Positions 18,024-26,962 of a stretch of 64,000 bases of DNA are shown here, piece after piece (the first letter of the stretch is position 1; the number at the start of each line of letters is the position of its first letter). Source of the DNA: Fuerstiella sp. (GTDB lineage Bacteria > Planctomycetota > Planctomycetia > Planctomycetales > Planctomycetaceae); contig JAQWOH010000074.1 in NCBI GenBank assembly GCA_029245955.1, positions 62,001 through 126,000 of the forward strand, in the 5' to 3' direction. The notes under the pieces are model-generated. The model was not told the origin of the DNA and made no database searches. It saw only the letters and a program-made list of their open reading frames with translations. A program made the translations under genes and the position numbers.

Positions 18024-20399
18024 ATGCAACCGCAAAGGCTGACCCTTCATTTTTGGCTTATTCTGCTGGTGTCTGCTGCACTGCTGGATGTAGGCGCAAA
18101 CGGACAGGAGTTGAACGAAGGATTTCCCAATGAACTTAACTCCGACGTAGAGGAACCACGAATTGCCCTGCCGGAAGTGAAAAGCAGGTCTCGATTCTTC
18201 ACAGTGTCGCGATCAAGACAGAAATCGAACGACGCTCTGATCGAACTCTGCAAAGAGTCTGTGGATACGACGGCACGTCGCCTGTTGTCGACTGAAAGTC
18301 ACACCCCATGGCAAATCATGCATGGCCTGCTGGCCCTGCGCCATGACTTTCAGATTCAGCACGAGGGTCAGACCATCTCCGGACTGGACTGGGTCGCACA
18401 GGGACAGGTCTTCGACGACGAATACTGGTTTGAGTCCTCCCGCCACGGCGGGCGTGCTCACCCGTACAGTCGACCATACGCGTTCGAAGGACATGCCAAT
18501 CAGTTTCTAGCCATTCTGTCCATGTGCGGCGTTGAGCTGGATCGCAAGTTCGGCACATCGACTGGCACGGTAACCATGCGAGGCATGATTAACAACGCTC
18601 AGAAGACATTAACGGAAAAAGACGAACCGACCTGGACGTTATGGGCGTTAAGTCGCTATCTGCCCTCATCTGCTCGATGGCGCAACGAAGATGGCGAATC
18701 GTGGAGTATTGAAAAGCTGGTTCAGGACCAGACAGCCAAGCCAATGCAGGGCGCTCCCTGTGGTGGAACTCATGGTTTGTTTGCTCTGGCTCATGCCAGA
18801 AACGTATATTTGCGGCAGAAAAAACCATTGCGTGGCGTGTGGTTGCAGGCCGAATACAAGATTCGCAAACATATCAATACGGCCCGCATGCAGCAGAACG
18901 CCGACGGAACACTGTCGTCAAATTTCTTCCGCAGTAAAGAGTACGACCCGGACTTCAACAAGCGAATGGCAAGTGCCGGCCATATTCTGGAATTCCTGAT
19001 GATCGCTCTGCCACAGAATGAACTCGGTGAGCGCTGGGTCCGTCGAGCAATCGAAGCGACCGCAAGTGACCTGCTGAACAACCGCAAGGCTTATGTAAAG
19101 TGCTCGCCGCTGTATCATTCCGTTAATGCGCTCAACATCTATCTTGATCGAGTCAATCCGAAGGTACCTTCGAACAAAATTGCGTCCGGCCGGAAAGAGG
19201 CAAGGACAGCCAAACTCACTCCTCGCAAAAAAGCGAAAGACCAACCACAGCTTAAGCCGGTCCCGGTTACCAGTATCGCCAGGAGTCAAAAGGTTCCGGA
19301 CAAGAAAACGGTCGAAAACAACCGGGCTGAATCATCGGCAACGGTACCGTCGAAGGAAGGCGACAATGTCCCCAAGACACCAAACAGGGCTCAGGCCGCT
19401 CCTTTGCGGGAAGTACCCGAGGCCGCCGAATCGCCGCAGTCCGTCCCGGAGCCGACGAATGCTGACACCGAGAACGATCCGTCAAAATGGAAGGCGACGC
19501 CCAGCAGACGCCGCACTGCCATTTCGGACGAAGCGGCGAGAGGCGACGACGAACTTAAGAAATTGCCGGCGTCCGCGAGCAAGGACCAGTTGGATGGCAC
19601 GAACGATCCGTCAGCACCGACCGCTGACGACGATGCGACAACCGAAGAGCAGGATAGTTCCGAACAGGCTGAGGGAATGACAGTCGCGACGGTTCCGGTC
19701 CAGTCGGTCTCTACGACACGTGTCATCGAATCCGCGAAGGAAGTCACAACAGAGACAACAGCACTGGCCGATACGGCCAGCGTTGATCGCGTTATGGTTC
19801 GGGACGTACAGCCGGAACCGCAAGCCGGCCCTGACACGTTGACGCTGCAGCCCGAAGAGGCCGCACTTGCGTTATTGCCGATCGTTGACGCGATTGGCGT
19901 GTCAGAAGGGATGTCGGTCGCGGAAGTTGGCAGCGGTACGGGACTGTTCCTGCACCTGTTATCCGCGAAAGTAGGGTCGGAGGGCCGTGTCTATGCGATC
20001 GACGCCTCGCCTCGACTTGTCGAGTATCTCGAAGAACGGGTTGTGGCTGAGGGGCTGACCAATGTTGTTGTCGTTCGCAACGACGGCACATCGCTAGCCC
20101 TCGTCAACAACCAGGTGGATCGCGTCTTTGTGTGTGACGACTACCGAGAATTGCGAAATCAGGCGACAATGCTGAACTCCATTCGTAGAAGCCTGTGCCC
20201 GGGGGGCGAACTGATTCTCGTTGAGTCAGCTCAATCCGGTGAGCTGACGGAATCCGGTGGCCGAGATGCTGCTGGCGAACCCAACAGCCTCGAGATTCGT
20301 GCGGAAATCGCAAAAGCCGGCTTTGACTACGTGGAAGAAGTCGCGATTCCCGATCTGGGCAGCGGATTGTTCCTGCGATTCCGCAAATCTGCTGAGTAG
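18024..20399 (+). CDS. Exported helical-domain protein fused to a SAM methyltransferase
   Basis: About 791 residues. ATG 18024 has CGGAG seven bases upstream and is preferred over the adjacent TTG at 18021. The leader (LHFWLILLVSAALLDVG) looks like a signal peptide. Residues about 70-385 are helical, with CGGTHGLFALAHA and NADGTLSSNFF, reminiscent of alpha/alpha-toroid repeats. About 385-600 is a low-complexity linker rich in K, E, P, A and S. The C-terminal 190 residues are a Rossmann methyltransferase: VAEVGSGTGLFLHLLSAKVG (motif I), VYAIDAS, and RVFVCDDY then LCPGGELILVE. A SAM-dependent enzyme behind a signal peptide is odd because SAM is cytoplasmic. Either the leader is a membrane anchor facing inward or the domain no longer uses SAM. 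Confidence 0.7.
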   Translation: MQPQRLTLHFWLILLVSAALLDVGANGQELNEGFPNELNSDVEEPRIALPEVKSRSRFFTVSRSRQKSNDALIELCKESVDTTARRLLSTESHTPWQIMHGLLALRHDFQIQHEGQTISGLDWVAQGQVFDDEYWFESSRHGGRAHPYSRPYAFEGHANQFLAILSMCGVELDRKFGTSTGTVTMRGMINNAQKTLTEKDEPTWTLWALSRYLPSSARWRNEDGESWSIEKLVQDQTAKPMQGAPCGGTHGLFALAHARNVYLRQKKPLRGVWLQAEYKIRKHINTARMQQNADGTLSSNFFRSKEYDPDFNKRMASAGHILEFLMIALPQNELGERWVRRAIEATASDLLNNRKAYVKCSPLYHSVNALNIYLDRVNPKVPSNKIASGRKEARTAKLTPRKKAKDQPQLKPVPVTSIARSQKVPDKKTVENNRAESSATVPSKEGDNVPKTPNRAQAAPLREVPEAAESPQSVPEPTNADTENDPSKWKATPSRRRTAISDEAARGDDELKKLPASASKDQLDGTNDPSAPTADDDATTEEQDSSEQAEGMTVATVPVQSVSTTRVIESAKEVTTETTALADTASVDRVMVRDVQPEPQAGPDTLTLQPEEAALALLPIVDAIGVSEGMSVAEVGSGTGLFLHLLSAKVGSEGRVYAIDASPRLVEYLEERVVAEGLTNVVVVRNDGTSLALVNNQVDRVFVCDDYRELRNQATMLNSIRRSLCPGGELILVESAQSGELTESGGRDAAGEPNSLEIRAEIAKAGFDYVEEVAIPDLGSGLFLRFRKSAE

Positions 20400-20405
20400 G
20401 GGGCA

Positions 20406-20426
20406 GGTGGCGAGCCATTCGCCACC
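20406..20426 (+). terminator. Hairpin just after the methyltransferase-fusion stop codon
   Basis: GGTGGCGA, a five-base loop GCCAT, then TCGCCACC form a perfect 8-bp stem starting seven bases after TAG 20397-20399. There is no T-run, so it may be a factor-dependent terminator or a 3' end stabiliser, not a classical intrinsic terminator. Confidence 0.4.
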
Positions 20427-20550
20427 GAAACGTCTGGACATCAACGTCGTAACACCGCTTCACGCTGACTTGTGGTTGCGAAGAACGTTTTTAGTATCAG
20501 TTTCGTGACTCCTGCGAGCCAGATTTTTCTACGGCAGAAAATAAACTGCT

Positions 20551-21432
20551 TTAGATGTCCTTTCCGTCCACCTTCGCCGCTTCTGCACCGGTCAGACCGT
20601 CCAGCGACTGGCCCGTTCCAATCTTCTCCGCAGCGGCATCATAGATTTCCATCGCCTCGGGAAGAGCGTCACGCAGCGCGAAGGAACGACGTGCATCTGA
20701 TGGATGTGTGGACAGGAATTCCATAGGAGCAGCTCCGTCCTTCTGTCCGGAAAATCGTTCCCAGAATGCAGGAGCTTCGGAAGGATCGTAGCCGGCTCGG
20801 GCCATCATCATGATCCCGATCTGGTCGGCCTCCAGTTCATGCTTGCGGCTGTAGGGCAGAATCGCACCATACTGAGCCCCGGCGCCATAGGCCGTCAGCA
20901 CAATCTTTTGAGTCGTCTCTTTTCTGTCCCGCATCAGGAACGCCACACCATCCTTTACCTTGTTTTGCACCATCTGATGGGTCATCCGCTCTCCACCGTG
21001 ACGCGCGATGGCGTGTCCGATTTCATGAGACATCACAACCGCCAGGCCGGCTTCGTTCTGGCAGATCGGCAGAATGCCGGTATATACCGCTACCTTTCCG
21101 CCCGGCAGACAAAATGCGTTTTGCGTTTCTGCCTCAATGACGTTGAACTCCCAGTCAAAGTCCGGCCGGTCCGCTACAGCTGCGATCCGCTGACCAACAC
21201 GCCGAACAATATCTGCAGCTGTCTCATTGCTGGTCACCGGTTCGCTTTTCAGAACTTCCTGATATGCCGTTAGCCCCAGCTGGTTTTCCTCAGCCTCGGA
21301 CACGAGCAGCAGTTGCCGACGTTCTGATACCGGGACTGACTGACATCCAATGGAGACTAAGGCCGCCACGACCGCGCCCAGTAGTCCGGAACAGATTAAC
21401 AGATGCCGCTGCCGGAACGACTTTCGAGTCAT
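20551..21432 (-). CDS. M48-family zinc metalloprotease lipoprotein (YggG/LoiP-like)
   Basis: About 293 residues. A lipoprotein signal ends in the lipobox LVSIGC, placing it at the periplasmic face of a membrane. MSHEIGHAIARHG gives the HExxH zinc site at about 136-140, and KHELEADQIG supplies the third ligand. NAFCLPGGKVAVYTGI is typical of the family. These proteases take part in envelope quality control. The start was set at ATG 21432 because GGAGG lies five bases upstream; the ATG at 21444 is in frame but that ribosome binding site sits inside it. Stands alone, convergent with the methyltransferase-fusion gene. Confidence 0.9.
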   Translation of the reverse strand: MTRKSFRQRHLLICSGLLGAVVAALVSIGCQSVPVSERRQLLLVSEAEENQLGLTAYQEVLKSEPVTSNETAADIVRRVGQRIAAVADRPDFDWEFNVIEAETQNAFCLPGGKVAVYTGILPICQNEAGLAVVMSHEIGHAIARHGGERMTHQMVQNKVKDGVAFLMRDRKETTQKIVLTAYGAGAQYGAILPYSRKHELEADQIGIMMMARAGYDPSEAPAFWERFSGQKDGAAPMEFLSTHPSDARRSFALRDALPEAMEIYDAAAEKIGTGQSLDGLTGAEAAKVDGKDI

Positions 21433-21781
21433 CTTCGCCTCCATATTCGTTTCTCGCCAAATTGACAGACCTGTCGCTGCGTGAAAACCGCAGATTCCGC
21501 AGTTTGTTCTGTGATCACTGTGTCAGGAAGGCTGTCATTTCTCCCGGTGCCGTGGAAATCTAGGAAAAACTCGGCAGTCAGAGCAACGGCGTATGGGGTG
21601 ATGTCTGAGGAAGTGCCCGTGAACCCTCAGACAAAGCTGCTTGTTCGTGCAGTACGCTGCCTGAGAAATGTTTGTCCCGGCAATTTGTGCATGAATGGGG
21701 TGGCAACTTGATTTCCTGCGTGGGTCGATAGAATTGTGTGGATTCTCCGTTCTTAACAACTTTTCAAGAGATGCAGCCGCT
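21433..21781. other. 349-base gap between M48 protease and trpB
   Basis: The gap separates two divergent genes and must hold both promoters. The trpB frame stays open upstream to 21695, but the added residues do not look like TrpB. No leader peptide with tandem tryptophan codons, attenuator hairpin or RNA gene was recognised. Confidence 0.4.
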
Positions 21782-23005
21782 ATGGCCACAGAGAGTGCGA
21801 CTCAGGCTCCGTTGAGTGCCGTACCCGATAAACGGGGACGATTTGGTGACTTCGGACGACGTTATGTTCCGGAGACGCTGATGTTTGCCCTTGACGAACT
21901 TGCTCAGGCATACGAGGACGCAAAGAAAGATCCGGCATTCGACGAACGATTTCGCGATCTGCTGAGAAACTACGTCGGCCGCCCGAATCCGCTGTATTTC
22001 GCCGAACGGCTCACGGAACGCTGCGGCGGCGCGAAGATCTTCTTCAAACGCGAAGACCTGAATCTCACCGGTGCACACAAGATCAACAACACCATTGGGC
22101 AGGCACTGCTGACCATGCGAATGCGGAAAACTCGCATCATCGCGGAAACCGGCGCTGGTCAGCACGGTGTGGCCACCGCAACGGCCTGTGCCCGGTTCGG
22201 CTTTCCGTGTGTTGTGTACATGGGGGAAGAAGATGTGCGTCGCCAGAAGCTGAACGTTTTCAACATGCGAACGATGGGCGCCGAAGTGCGCCCGGTCACA
22301 ACTGGCAGCCGTACTCTGCGAGACGCCATCAATGAAGCGATGCGTGACTGGATGGCATCAGTTCGCGACACCCACTACATCATCGGCAGCGTGGTGGGAC
22401 CACACCCGTTTCCGATGATGGTACGGGATTTTCAGTCGGTTATCGGACGTGAGACTCGCGAACAGTCACTCGAAATGATCGGGCGCCTGCCGGACGAGGT
22501 GATCGCCTGCGTGGGTGGCGGTTCAAATTCGGCCGGCATGTTCTTTCCGTTTGTTGACGACGAAGCTGTCGCTCTGACGGGAGTGGAAGCCGGCGGTCGC
22601 AGCAACGAACCTGGCGAACACGCAAGTACGCTGACTTATGGCCAGCCGGGCATTCTTCACGGCAGCTACAGCTACGTGCTGCAGGATAACGACGGACAGA
22701 CATCTGACGTGCATTCGATCTCAGCGGGCCTGGACTATCCAGGAGTGGGTCCGGAACACAGTTACTGGAAGGACACCGGTCGAGTCGACTATGTGAGCGC
22801 GGGTGACGAAGAGGCGCTGGATGCTTTCACAGTCATGGCACGAACAGAAGGTATACTTCCGGCCATCGAAACTTCGCATGCGATTGCCTACGCCATGAAG
22901 GCCGCCGCGAAACGAAGCAAAGAGGAAGTCGTCGTGGTTTGTTTATCCGGGCGCGGCGACAAAGACGTCAACGAAGTTGCTCGCCTGACCGGGCAGGAGA
23001 TGTAA
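21782..23005 (+). CDS. trpB: Tryptophan synthase beta chain
   Basis: About 407 residues from ATG 21782, usual length. It condenses indole with serine to tryptophan using [27 protein letters not shown] (PLP lysine), [36 protein letters not shown] and LSGRGDKDV are all present, marking the TrpB1 type that pairs with TrpA. The in-frame extension back to 21695 is not TrpB-like. trpA is not adjacent; slyX overlaps the stop codon instead. Confidence 0.96.
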   Translation: MATESATQAPLSAVPDKRGRFGDFGRRYVPETLMFALDELAQAYEDAKKDPAFDERFRDLLRNYVGRPNPLYFAERLTERCGGAKIFFKREDLNLTGAHKINNTIGQALLTMRMRKTRIIAETGAGQHGVATATACARFGFPCVVYMGEEDVRRQKLNVFNMRTMGAEVRPVTTGSRTLRDAINEAMRDWMASVRDTHYIIGSVVGPHPFPMMVRDFQSVIGRETREQSLEMIGRLPDEVIACVGGGSNSAGMFFPFVDDEAVALTGVEAGGRSNEPGEHASTLTYGQPGILHGSYSYVLQDNDGQTSDVHSISAGLDYPGVGPEHSYWKDTGRVDYVSAGDEEALDAFTVMARTEGILPAIETSHAIAYAMKAAAKRSKEEVVVVCLSGRGDKDVNEVARLTGQEM

Positions 23006-23232
23006 TGTCGGATTCCGATACCGGCAGGGTAGAACAGCGGTTGGTTCGCATTGAATCGGCCCTGGCCCATCTGCAGCACGACCTTGAAGAACTGAATGCA
23101 TCGTTGACGATGCACTTCGGACGGATGCAGGGTTTCGAAGCACGATTTACTCGCATCGAGCACGAACTGGAATCAATGGCAGAAGAAAGCGACGTGCGTG
23201 ATCCGGAAAATGAGAAGCCGCCGCATTATTGA
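23005..23232 (+). CDS. slyX: SlyX family protein
   Basis: 75 residues. ATG 23005 overlaps the trpB stop as TAATG, so translation is probably coupled. The sequence is a heptad-rich coiled coil (EQRLVRIESALAHLQHDLEELN) and ends in the PPHY tail that is typical of SlyX proteins. The molecular function of SlyX is not established. The overlap with trpB is unusual; SlyX genes are more often near peptidyl-prolyl isomerases. The next gene, tsaE, converges with a 12-base gap. Confidence 0.75.
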   Translation: MSDSDTGRVEQRLVRIESALAHLQHDLEELNASLTMHFGRMQGFEARFTRIEHELESMAEESDVRDPENEKPPHY

Positions 23233-23244
23233 TACGGTGCAATT

Positions 23245-23739
23245 TCAGTCTGCCCGACTGAGACGCTGCAGAATTGCTGCACATCGAACGCCCGACGCGC
23301 TGAACACATATCTCCGGGAGCTTGGCCCCGTTTGCTCAATAGCAATCGCCAGGTGATCCGCCGGCAGCACCGGTTCCACCCGCTCCGCCCACTCCACAAA
23401 GCACACAATCTCGGGGTCCAGCAGGTATTCTTCCGCACCAATTGCCAGGAATTCATCAACGTCGCCCAATCGATAAGTGTCAAAGTGAAACACCGGCAGC
23501 CGTCCGTCAGTATAGGTCTGCATAAGCACGAACGTGGGACTGTTCACCTGAGAGCCGTCGGCACCAAGTCCGCGACACACGGCACGGACAAAACACGTCT
23601 TCCCGGAGCCTAACTGTCCATCCAGAGCTACAGTGATGCCCGGCGACAGAACCGCTCCCAGCCGTCGGCCAAGCAGGTCAGTATCGCCTTCGCTGTCGCT
23701 GTCGAACAAGAAAGTCTCGGGGACGCGGTGGTCTGACAT
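23245..23739 (-). CDS. tsaE: tRNA threonylcarbamoyladenosine biosynthesis ATPase TsaE
   Basis: About 164 residues from ATG 23739. TsaE is the small ATPase of the TsaBDE complex that makes t6A at tRNA position 37. The Walker A motif GQLGSGKT lies at 41-48, followed by VNSPTFVLMQTY, FHFDTYRL and VCFVEWAERV, all typical. A longer frame begins at ATG 23808 but its extra 23 residues do not resemble the family. Neither start has a strong ribosome binding site. Partners tsaB and tsaD are not in the window. Confidence 0.92.
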   Translation of the reverse strand: MSDHRVPETFLFDSDSEGDTDLLGRRLGAVLSPGITVALDGQLGSGKTCFVRAVCRGLGADGSQVNSPTFVLMQTYTDGRLPVFHFDTYRLGDVDEFLAIGAEEYLLDPEIVCFVEWAERVEPVLPADHLAIAIEQTGPSSRRYVFSASGVRCAAILQRLSRAD

Positions 23740-23937
23740 TCGGAATGAGGTCAATCTGTAAGATGCCGGTTGACGCTGAGCATTTCGGGTACTCGACAGC
23801 CACTGCATTGTGAGCTGTCACGAAGTGAATTCGAAAAGTGAATCTGTACCGCACATCACGAAATTCTGAATTCAGCAGCTTATATCGCCAAGTTGATTGC
23901 GTTTCCACAAGGAGGCAGAGTCGGTCCCCGAAATCAC

Positions 23938-24567
23938 ATGTCACGAAAACTCACACAGACAATGCAGCAGATACAGGAGAGAATGTTACGAATGATGGCG
24001 ACACTGAGTGAACAGCAGATTCGGCAATTGGAAACAAGGGTGGTGCGCGGCGACGGGACTGCTAAGGAAACGCTGTTTGACCTGTCCCACGGTTGACTTT
24101 CTCGGATTGCAGGGCTTCGCATGCGGAGTGAACTGCGCAGGACGATGGGCGTCAACCATCTGCTGATGGCAGCGCGGATGCAGGCCATTCGTCGACAGAC
24201 GGAATTCGCAGTGGCGGCAGCCCGGCCACACTTCGTATGGCTGAGAACCATCCTGCTGCGGACGATTCACGTCATTGAGAAACGACTGCATTGAGAAACG
24301 ACTGGTATCGGATTCCTTCGCACAGGATTTGTCGTCGACGGCAGTAATACCTTCCGCCGTTTTTCCTGACTCACTGGCCGATATCGATCGCGAGATTCTG
24401 CTGTTGCGCCACCTCGAAGAGCTCACCAACCAGGAAATATCCATAATTACGGGCATTTCGCCCCAGGGTGTCAGCACCGGTACATGGCGGCAATTCACGA
24501 ACTTGCATATGCATATCACGATGTACGGTTATCTGCCACCAGCGAAGGAATCGCAGCACATGCCTGA
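23938..24567 (+). pseudogene. ECF sigma factor pseudogene (nonsense, 16-bp duplication, 1-bp deletion)
   Basis: The frame from ATG 23938 begins a planctomycete-type ECF sigma factor (RVVRGDGTAKETLFDLS) but meets an in-frame TGA at 24094. After it the same frame continues with region-2-like sequence (HFVWLRTILLRTIHVIEKRL). A perfect 16-bp tandem duplication (24273-24288 and 24289-24304) then shifts the frame by +1. Region 4 follows in that shifted frame (IDREILLLRHLEELTNQEIS, then ISPQGVST). Near 24478 one C appears to be missing, which returns the frame to RYMAAIHELAYAYHDV and a stop at 24565-24567. Repairing the three lesions gives about 204 residues, a normal ECF length. The stop overlaps the kinase start as ATGCCTGA. 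AAGGAGG at 23909-23915 may be the old ribosome binding site, but it is 22 bases from ATG 23938, so the ancestral start is uncertain. Confidence 0.85.
24273..24304 (+). repeat. Exact 16-bp tandem duplication inside the sigma pseudogene
   Basis: CATTGAGAAACGACTG occurs twice in direct succession. Removing one copy restores VIEKRL-VSDSFAQDL across the join, so the duplication is a late frameshifting event in a formerly coding gene. Confidence 0.95.
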
Positions 24568-25741
24568 CAATCTGGATCTTGTACCGGATGGCCTGAGCCC
24601 CGTCACGTCGGACGTCGGTACGACTTGGGATGTCCTGGAGGCTGTTGCCGGCAGGTTTTTGGAAGGCCGCCGTCGACTTCTGAATCCCCCGATCGAAGAC
24701 TACGCTCGCCTGTGCCGTGACCGGGCTGATGCCATTCGAAAAGTATTTCCCATTCTATTGCAACTGGAACAGGAAAAAGACAACAGCGAATCTCGAAGAA
24801 GAAACGAGAACTTCCCGCGCAGTCTGCCGATCACCAGACTTGGGTCGTATCAACTGAAAGGAGAAACGAATCGATCGGCGACCTCGATCGTCTACAGCGC
24901 AGTTCACGTACCAACGGCGACTCTCGTAATCATCACGGTTGTCCCGTGGAAAGCAAACACTGTTCCGCGTCTGCAGCTTCAGTTCGAACGCGAGACGACC
25001 GTCGCGCGACGGCTGATGCAGCCCGGAATTATGCCCGTTCTGAATGTCGGGTGCGATAACGGTTACTTCTTCTTTGTCACGCCGTACAGCAGGGGAACTG
25101 ACGGTGCAGCACTGATTAAGCATTTTTCCGCCGCCGGCGCCCAACGATCGCGCCGTATCGAGCATGGCGACTGGGCGACCTTTTCCCACATCGGCACACA
25201 GCTTGCAGTCGCTCTGAGTTATGCGCACGAACGGGGGACGCTGCACAACGAAATTCCGCCGGGCAACGTGTTCGTCTCCCGCTCCGCCAACGCCCGACTG
25301 CAGAACTTTCGACATGAACAGTGTGCTCAGACTAAGCTGAGGGATGAATTCAACAGCAATGCTCCGGTGGTACCACTGTACGTGGCTCCCGAGTGCCTGA
25401 AGGGGACCAGGGACGAACGTTCTGATATTTACTCGCTCGGCGCCACGCTCCTGATCATGGCAACTCAGTCTGCAACTGCCGAAACGCAGCCACTGCGCCA
25501 GACAGCAGCCAGGTCATGGACGAAGTCCCGACGTTTCCTGCGTCGGGATGGTGACAGTATGCCTCGATGTTTCTCACTGGTCCTGCAGAAAGCGATGGCC
25601 GCAGCTCCCGCCAGACGATACCGATCGGCCGCTGAATTTGTGGCAGCACTGAGAAGTGTTGACGCAACGTTAACAGATCGGGCAGGGAAACCCGTTGGTG
25701 TCGGCAGTCGCGTCAGAACGTGGGCGTCACGACTCTGCTGA
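24560..25741 (+). CDS. Degenerate Ser/Thr protein kinase (pseudokinase) of a sigma-kinase pair
   Basis: 393 residues from ATG 24560. The fold is Hanks-type: a degenerate glycine loop near GETNRSATSIVYSA, FERETTVARRLMQPGIMPV (alpha-C region), then VAPECLKGTRDERSDIYSLGATLL (APE to helix F), and a normal end AAPARRYRSAAEFVAAL. Three catalytic sites are lost. The beta-3 lysine segment reads LVIITVV, the HRD-K-P-x-N loop reads HNEIPPGN, and the DFG segment reads LQNFRHE. The frame is open, but the enzyme cannot be a standard kinase. Its translational partner, the ECF sigma gene, is broken. It could be a pseudogene in early decay or a retained pseudokinase. Confidence 0.75.
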   Translation: MPDNLDLVPDGLSPVTSDVGTTWDVLEAVAGRFLEGRRRLLNPPIEDYARLCRDRADAIRKVFPILLQLEQEKDNSESRRRNENFPRSLPITRLGSYQLKGETNRSATSIVYSAVHVPTATLVIITVVPWKANTVPRLQLQFERETTVARRLMQPGIMPVLNVGCDNGYFFFVTPYSRGTDGAALIKHFSAAGAQRSRRIEHGDWATFSHIGTQLAVALSYAHERGTLHNEIPPGNVFVSRSANARLQNFRHEQCAQTKLRDEFNSNAPVVPLYVAPECLKGTRDERSDIYSLGATLLIMATQSATAETQPLRQTAARSWTKSRRFLRRDGDSMPRCFSLVLQKAMAAAPARRYRSAAEFVAALRSVDATLTDRAGKPVGVGSRVRTWASRLC

Positions 25742-25782
25742 TCCTCAACACACCGGGATCGGCAGTATGGGGTGCACAATGA

Positions 25783-26541
25783 TCAATGCCGCATGCGAAA
25801 ATCGTTTTCGGCGGACGCATCCTCGCCGCGCATCAGGTACAGCGTGCGTTCCGACATCAGCAGCACACCGTCACGATCAAACTTCGTTGACTGACCGTGA
25901 CGGTAGACGGAAGTCGTCGGCATATATCGCAGGGTCATGCCTCGGCGAGAATCATCTGAATAATTCGGCTCGGACCCGTGGAACAGAAACACGTCGTGCA
26001 GTGATATCTGCCCGGGCTCAAGCACAATGTCCTGCGCAGTGGATTCGTCAAACTCCGATTCATCAAGCTCCAGATTCAATGCGATGCCCGGCGCATCGCT
26101 TTTGTTATGCCTTGCCAGACGCTGCGATCTGTGTGATCCGGGAATGACTCGCAGACAGCCGTTCTGTGGGGTCGACGCATCCACAGCAATCCACACCGTG
26201 CACGTCGCCAGTGGCTCAATCGGCCAGTATTCTCCATCCTGATGCCAGGGCGTTCGCGTTCCCACTCGGGCGGGCTTGGCAAAAAAACTGGAATTCCAGA
26301 GAGCAATGTCACGGCCGATGACCTGTTCGACCATATCCAGGATCTGCGGGATCCTGGCGACCGTGAGGAACCATGTATCATAAGCCAGCAGCGCCGAACA
26401 GTAGTCACTGAACTCCGGATAGCTTTGCACCAGTCGTTCGTGCGATGCACGAATGTCAGCCAGCACAGACTCTGGCACACGATAGTCCGGCGTCACAAAA
26501 CCATCACGTTGATAAGCGGCAAGCTGTTCGTTGGTGAGCAT
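25783..26541 (-). CDS. Phytanoyl-CoA dioxygenase (PhyH) family protein
   Basis: About 252 residues from ATG 26541; a longer frame begins at GTG 26583. This is an Fe(II)/2-oxoglutarate oxygenase: LTNEQLAAYQRDGFV at the N-terminus, TPWHQDGEYWPI with the HxD iron ligands, GCLRVIPGSHR, the distal histidine in LFHGSEPNYSDDSRRG, and an arginine for 2-oxoglutarate in RGMTLRYMPTT. The substrate is unknown; relatives act on phytanoyl-CoA, ectoine and other small molecules. It converges on the kinase gene with a 41-base gap. Confidence 0.88.
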   Translation of the reverse strand: MLTNEQLAAYQRDGFVTPDYRVPESVLADIRASHERLVQSYPEFSDYCSALLAYDTWFLTVARIPQILDMVEQVIGRDIALWNSSFFAKPARVGTRTPWHQDGEYWPIEPLATCTVWIAVDASTPQNGCLRVIPGSHRSQRLARHNKSDAPGIALNLELDESEFDESTAQDIVLEPGQISLHDVFLFHGSEPNYSDDSRRGMTLRYMPTTSVYRHGQSTKFDRDGVLLMSERTLYLMRGEDASAENDFRMRH

Positions 26542-26962
26542 GAACTGAATTCCGGCAGTTGTTGGATCGACAATCTTAAACACAATATTATGGCGCAGCG
26601 CCTGTCATTGCGACTGTCCGGCAACGCTGTTCGTACTCCGGAAGCATTGTGCGGTCTCTGCCCTGCGGCTTTGTTGTGCCGCGTCGATCGGTGCTTCTCG
26701 CCATGCGTGTCCGCACTACGGCGCCGCTCATCGCGAGCAGTGAAAACAGCCGTTCTCATCCGTTGAGTGTGGATGCAGGCCGAAGGTGCACGCCTTCGAT
26801 CAGCGAATTCTGCCGCTTGGCGAGAAGGGTAAAGTTCCTCACGACATGAGGCCGATTCTGTCTCTATAAACAGCAGGACTGTGCGCACGACGTTGTGCGG
26901 CCCGCGTAATCGCAGGCCGCATCGGGGACAGATCGAGGTGTCGTTCAGAGGGAACAGACGTC
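26542..26962. other. 421-base gap between PhyH-like gene and small membrane protein gene
   Basis: Short overlapping frames exist on both strands but none has family-like sequence or a good ribosome binding site. CGAAGG-TGCACG-CCTTCG, a small hairpin, lies near 26790. I see no RNA gene. AGAGGGA just before ATG 26963 is the downstream ribosome binding site. Confidence 0.4.

Noticed and set aside
24275-25741. One 488-residue protein joining sigma region 4 to a kinase
   Set aside because: The join arises only because the 16-bp duplication and a one-base loss put region 4 into the kinase frame. The original start of the kinase is ATG 24560, overlapping the old sigma stop.
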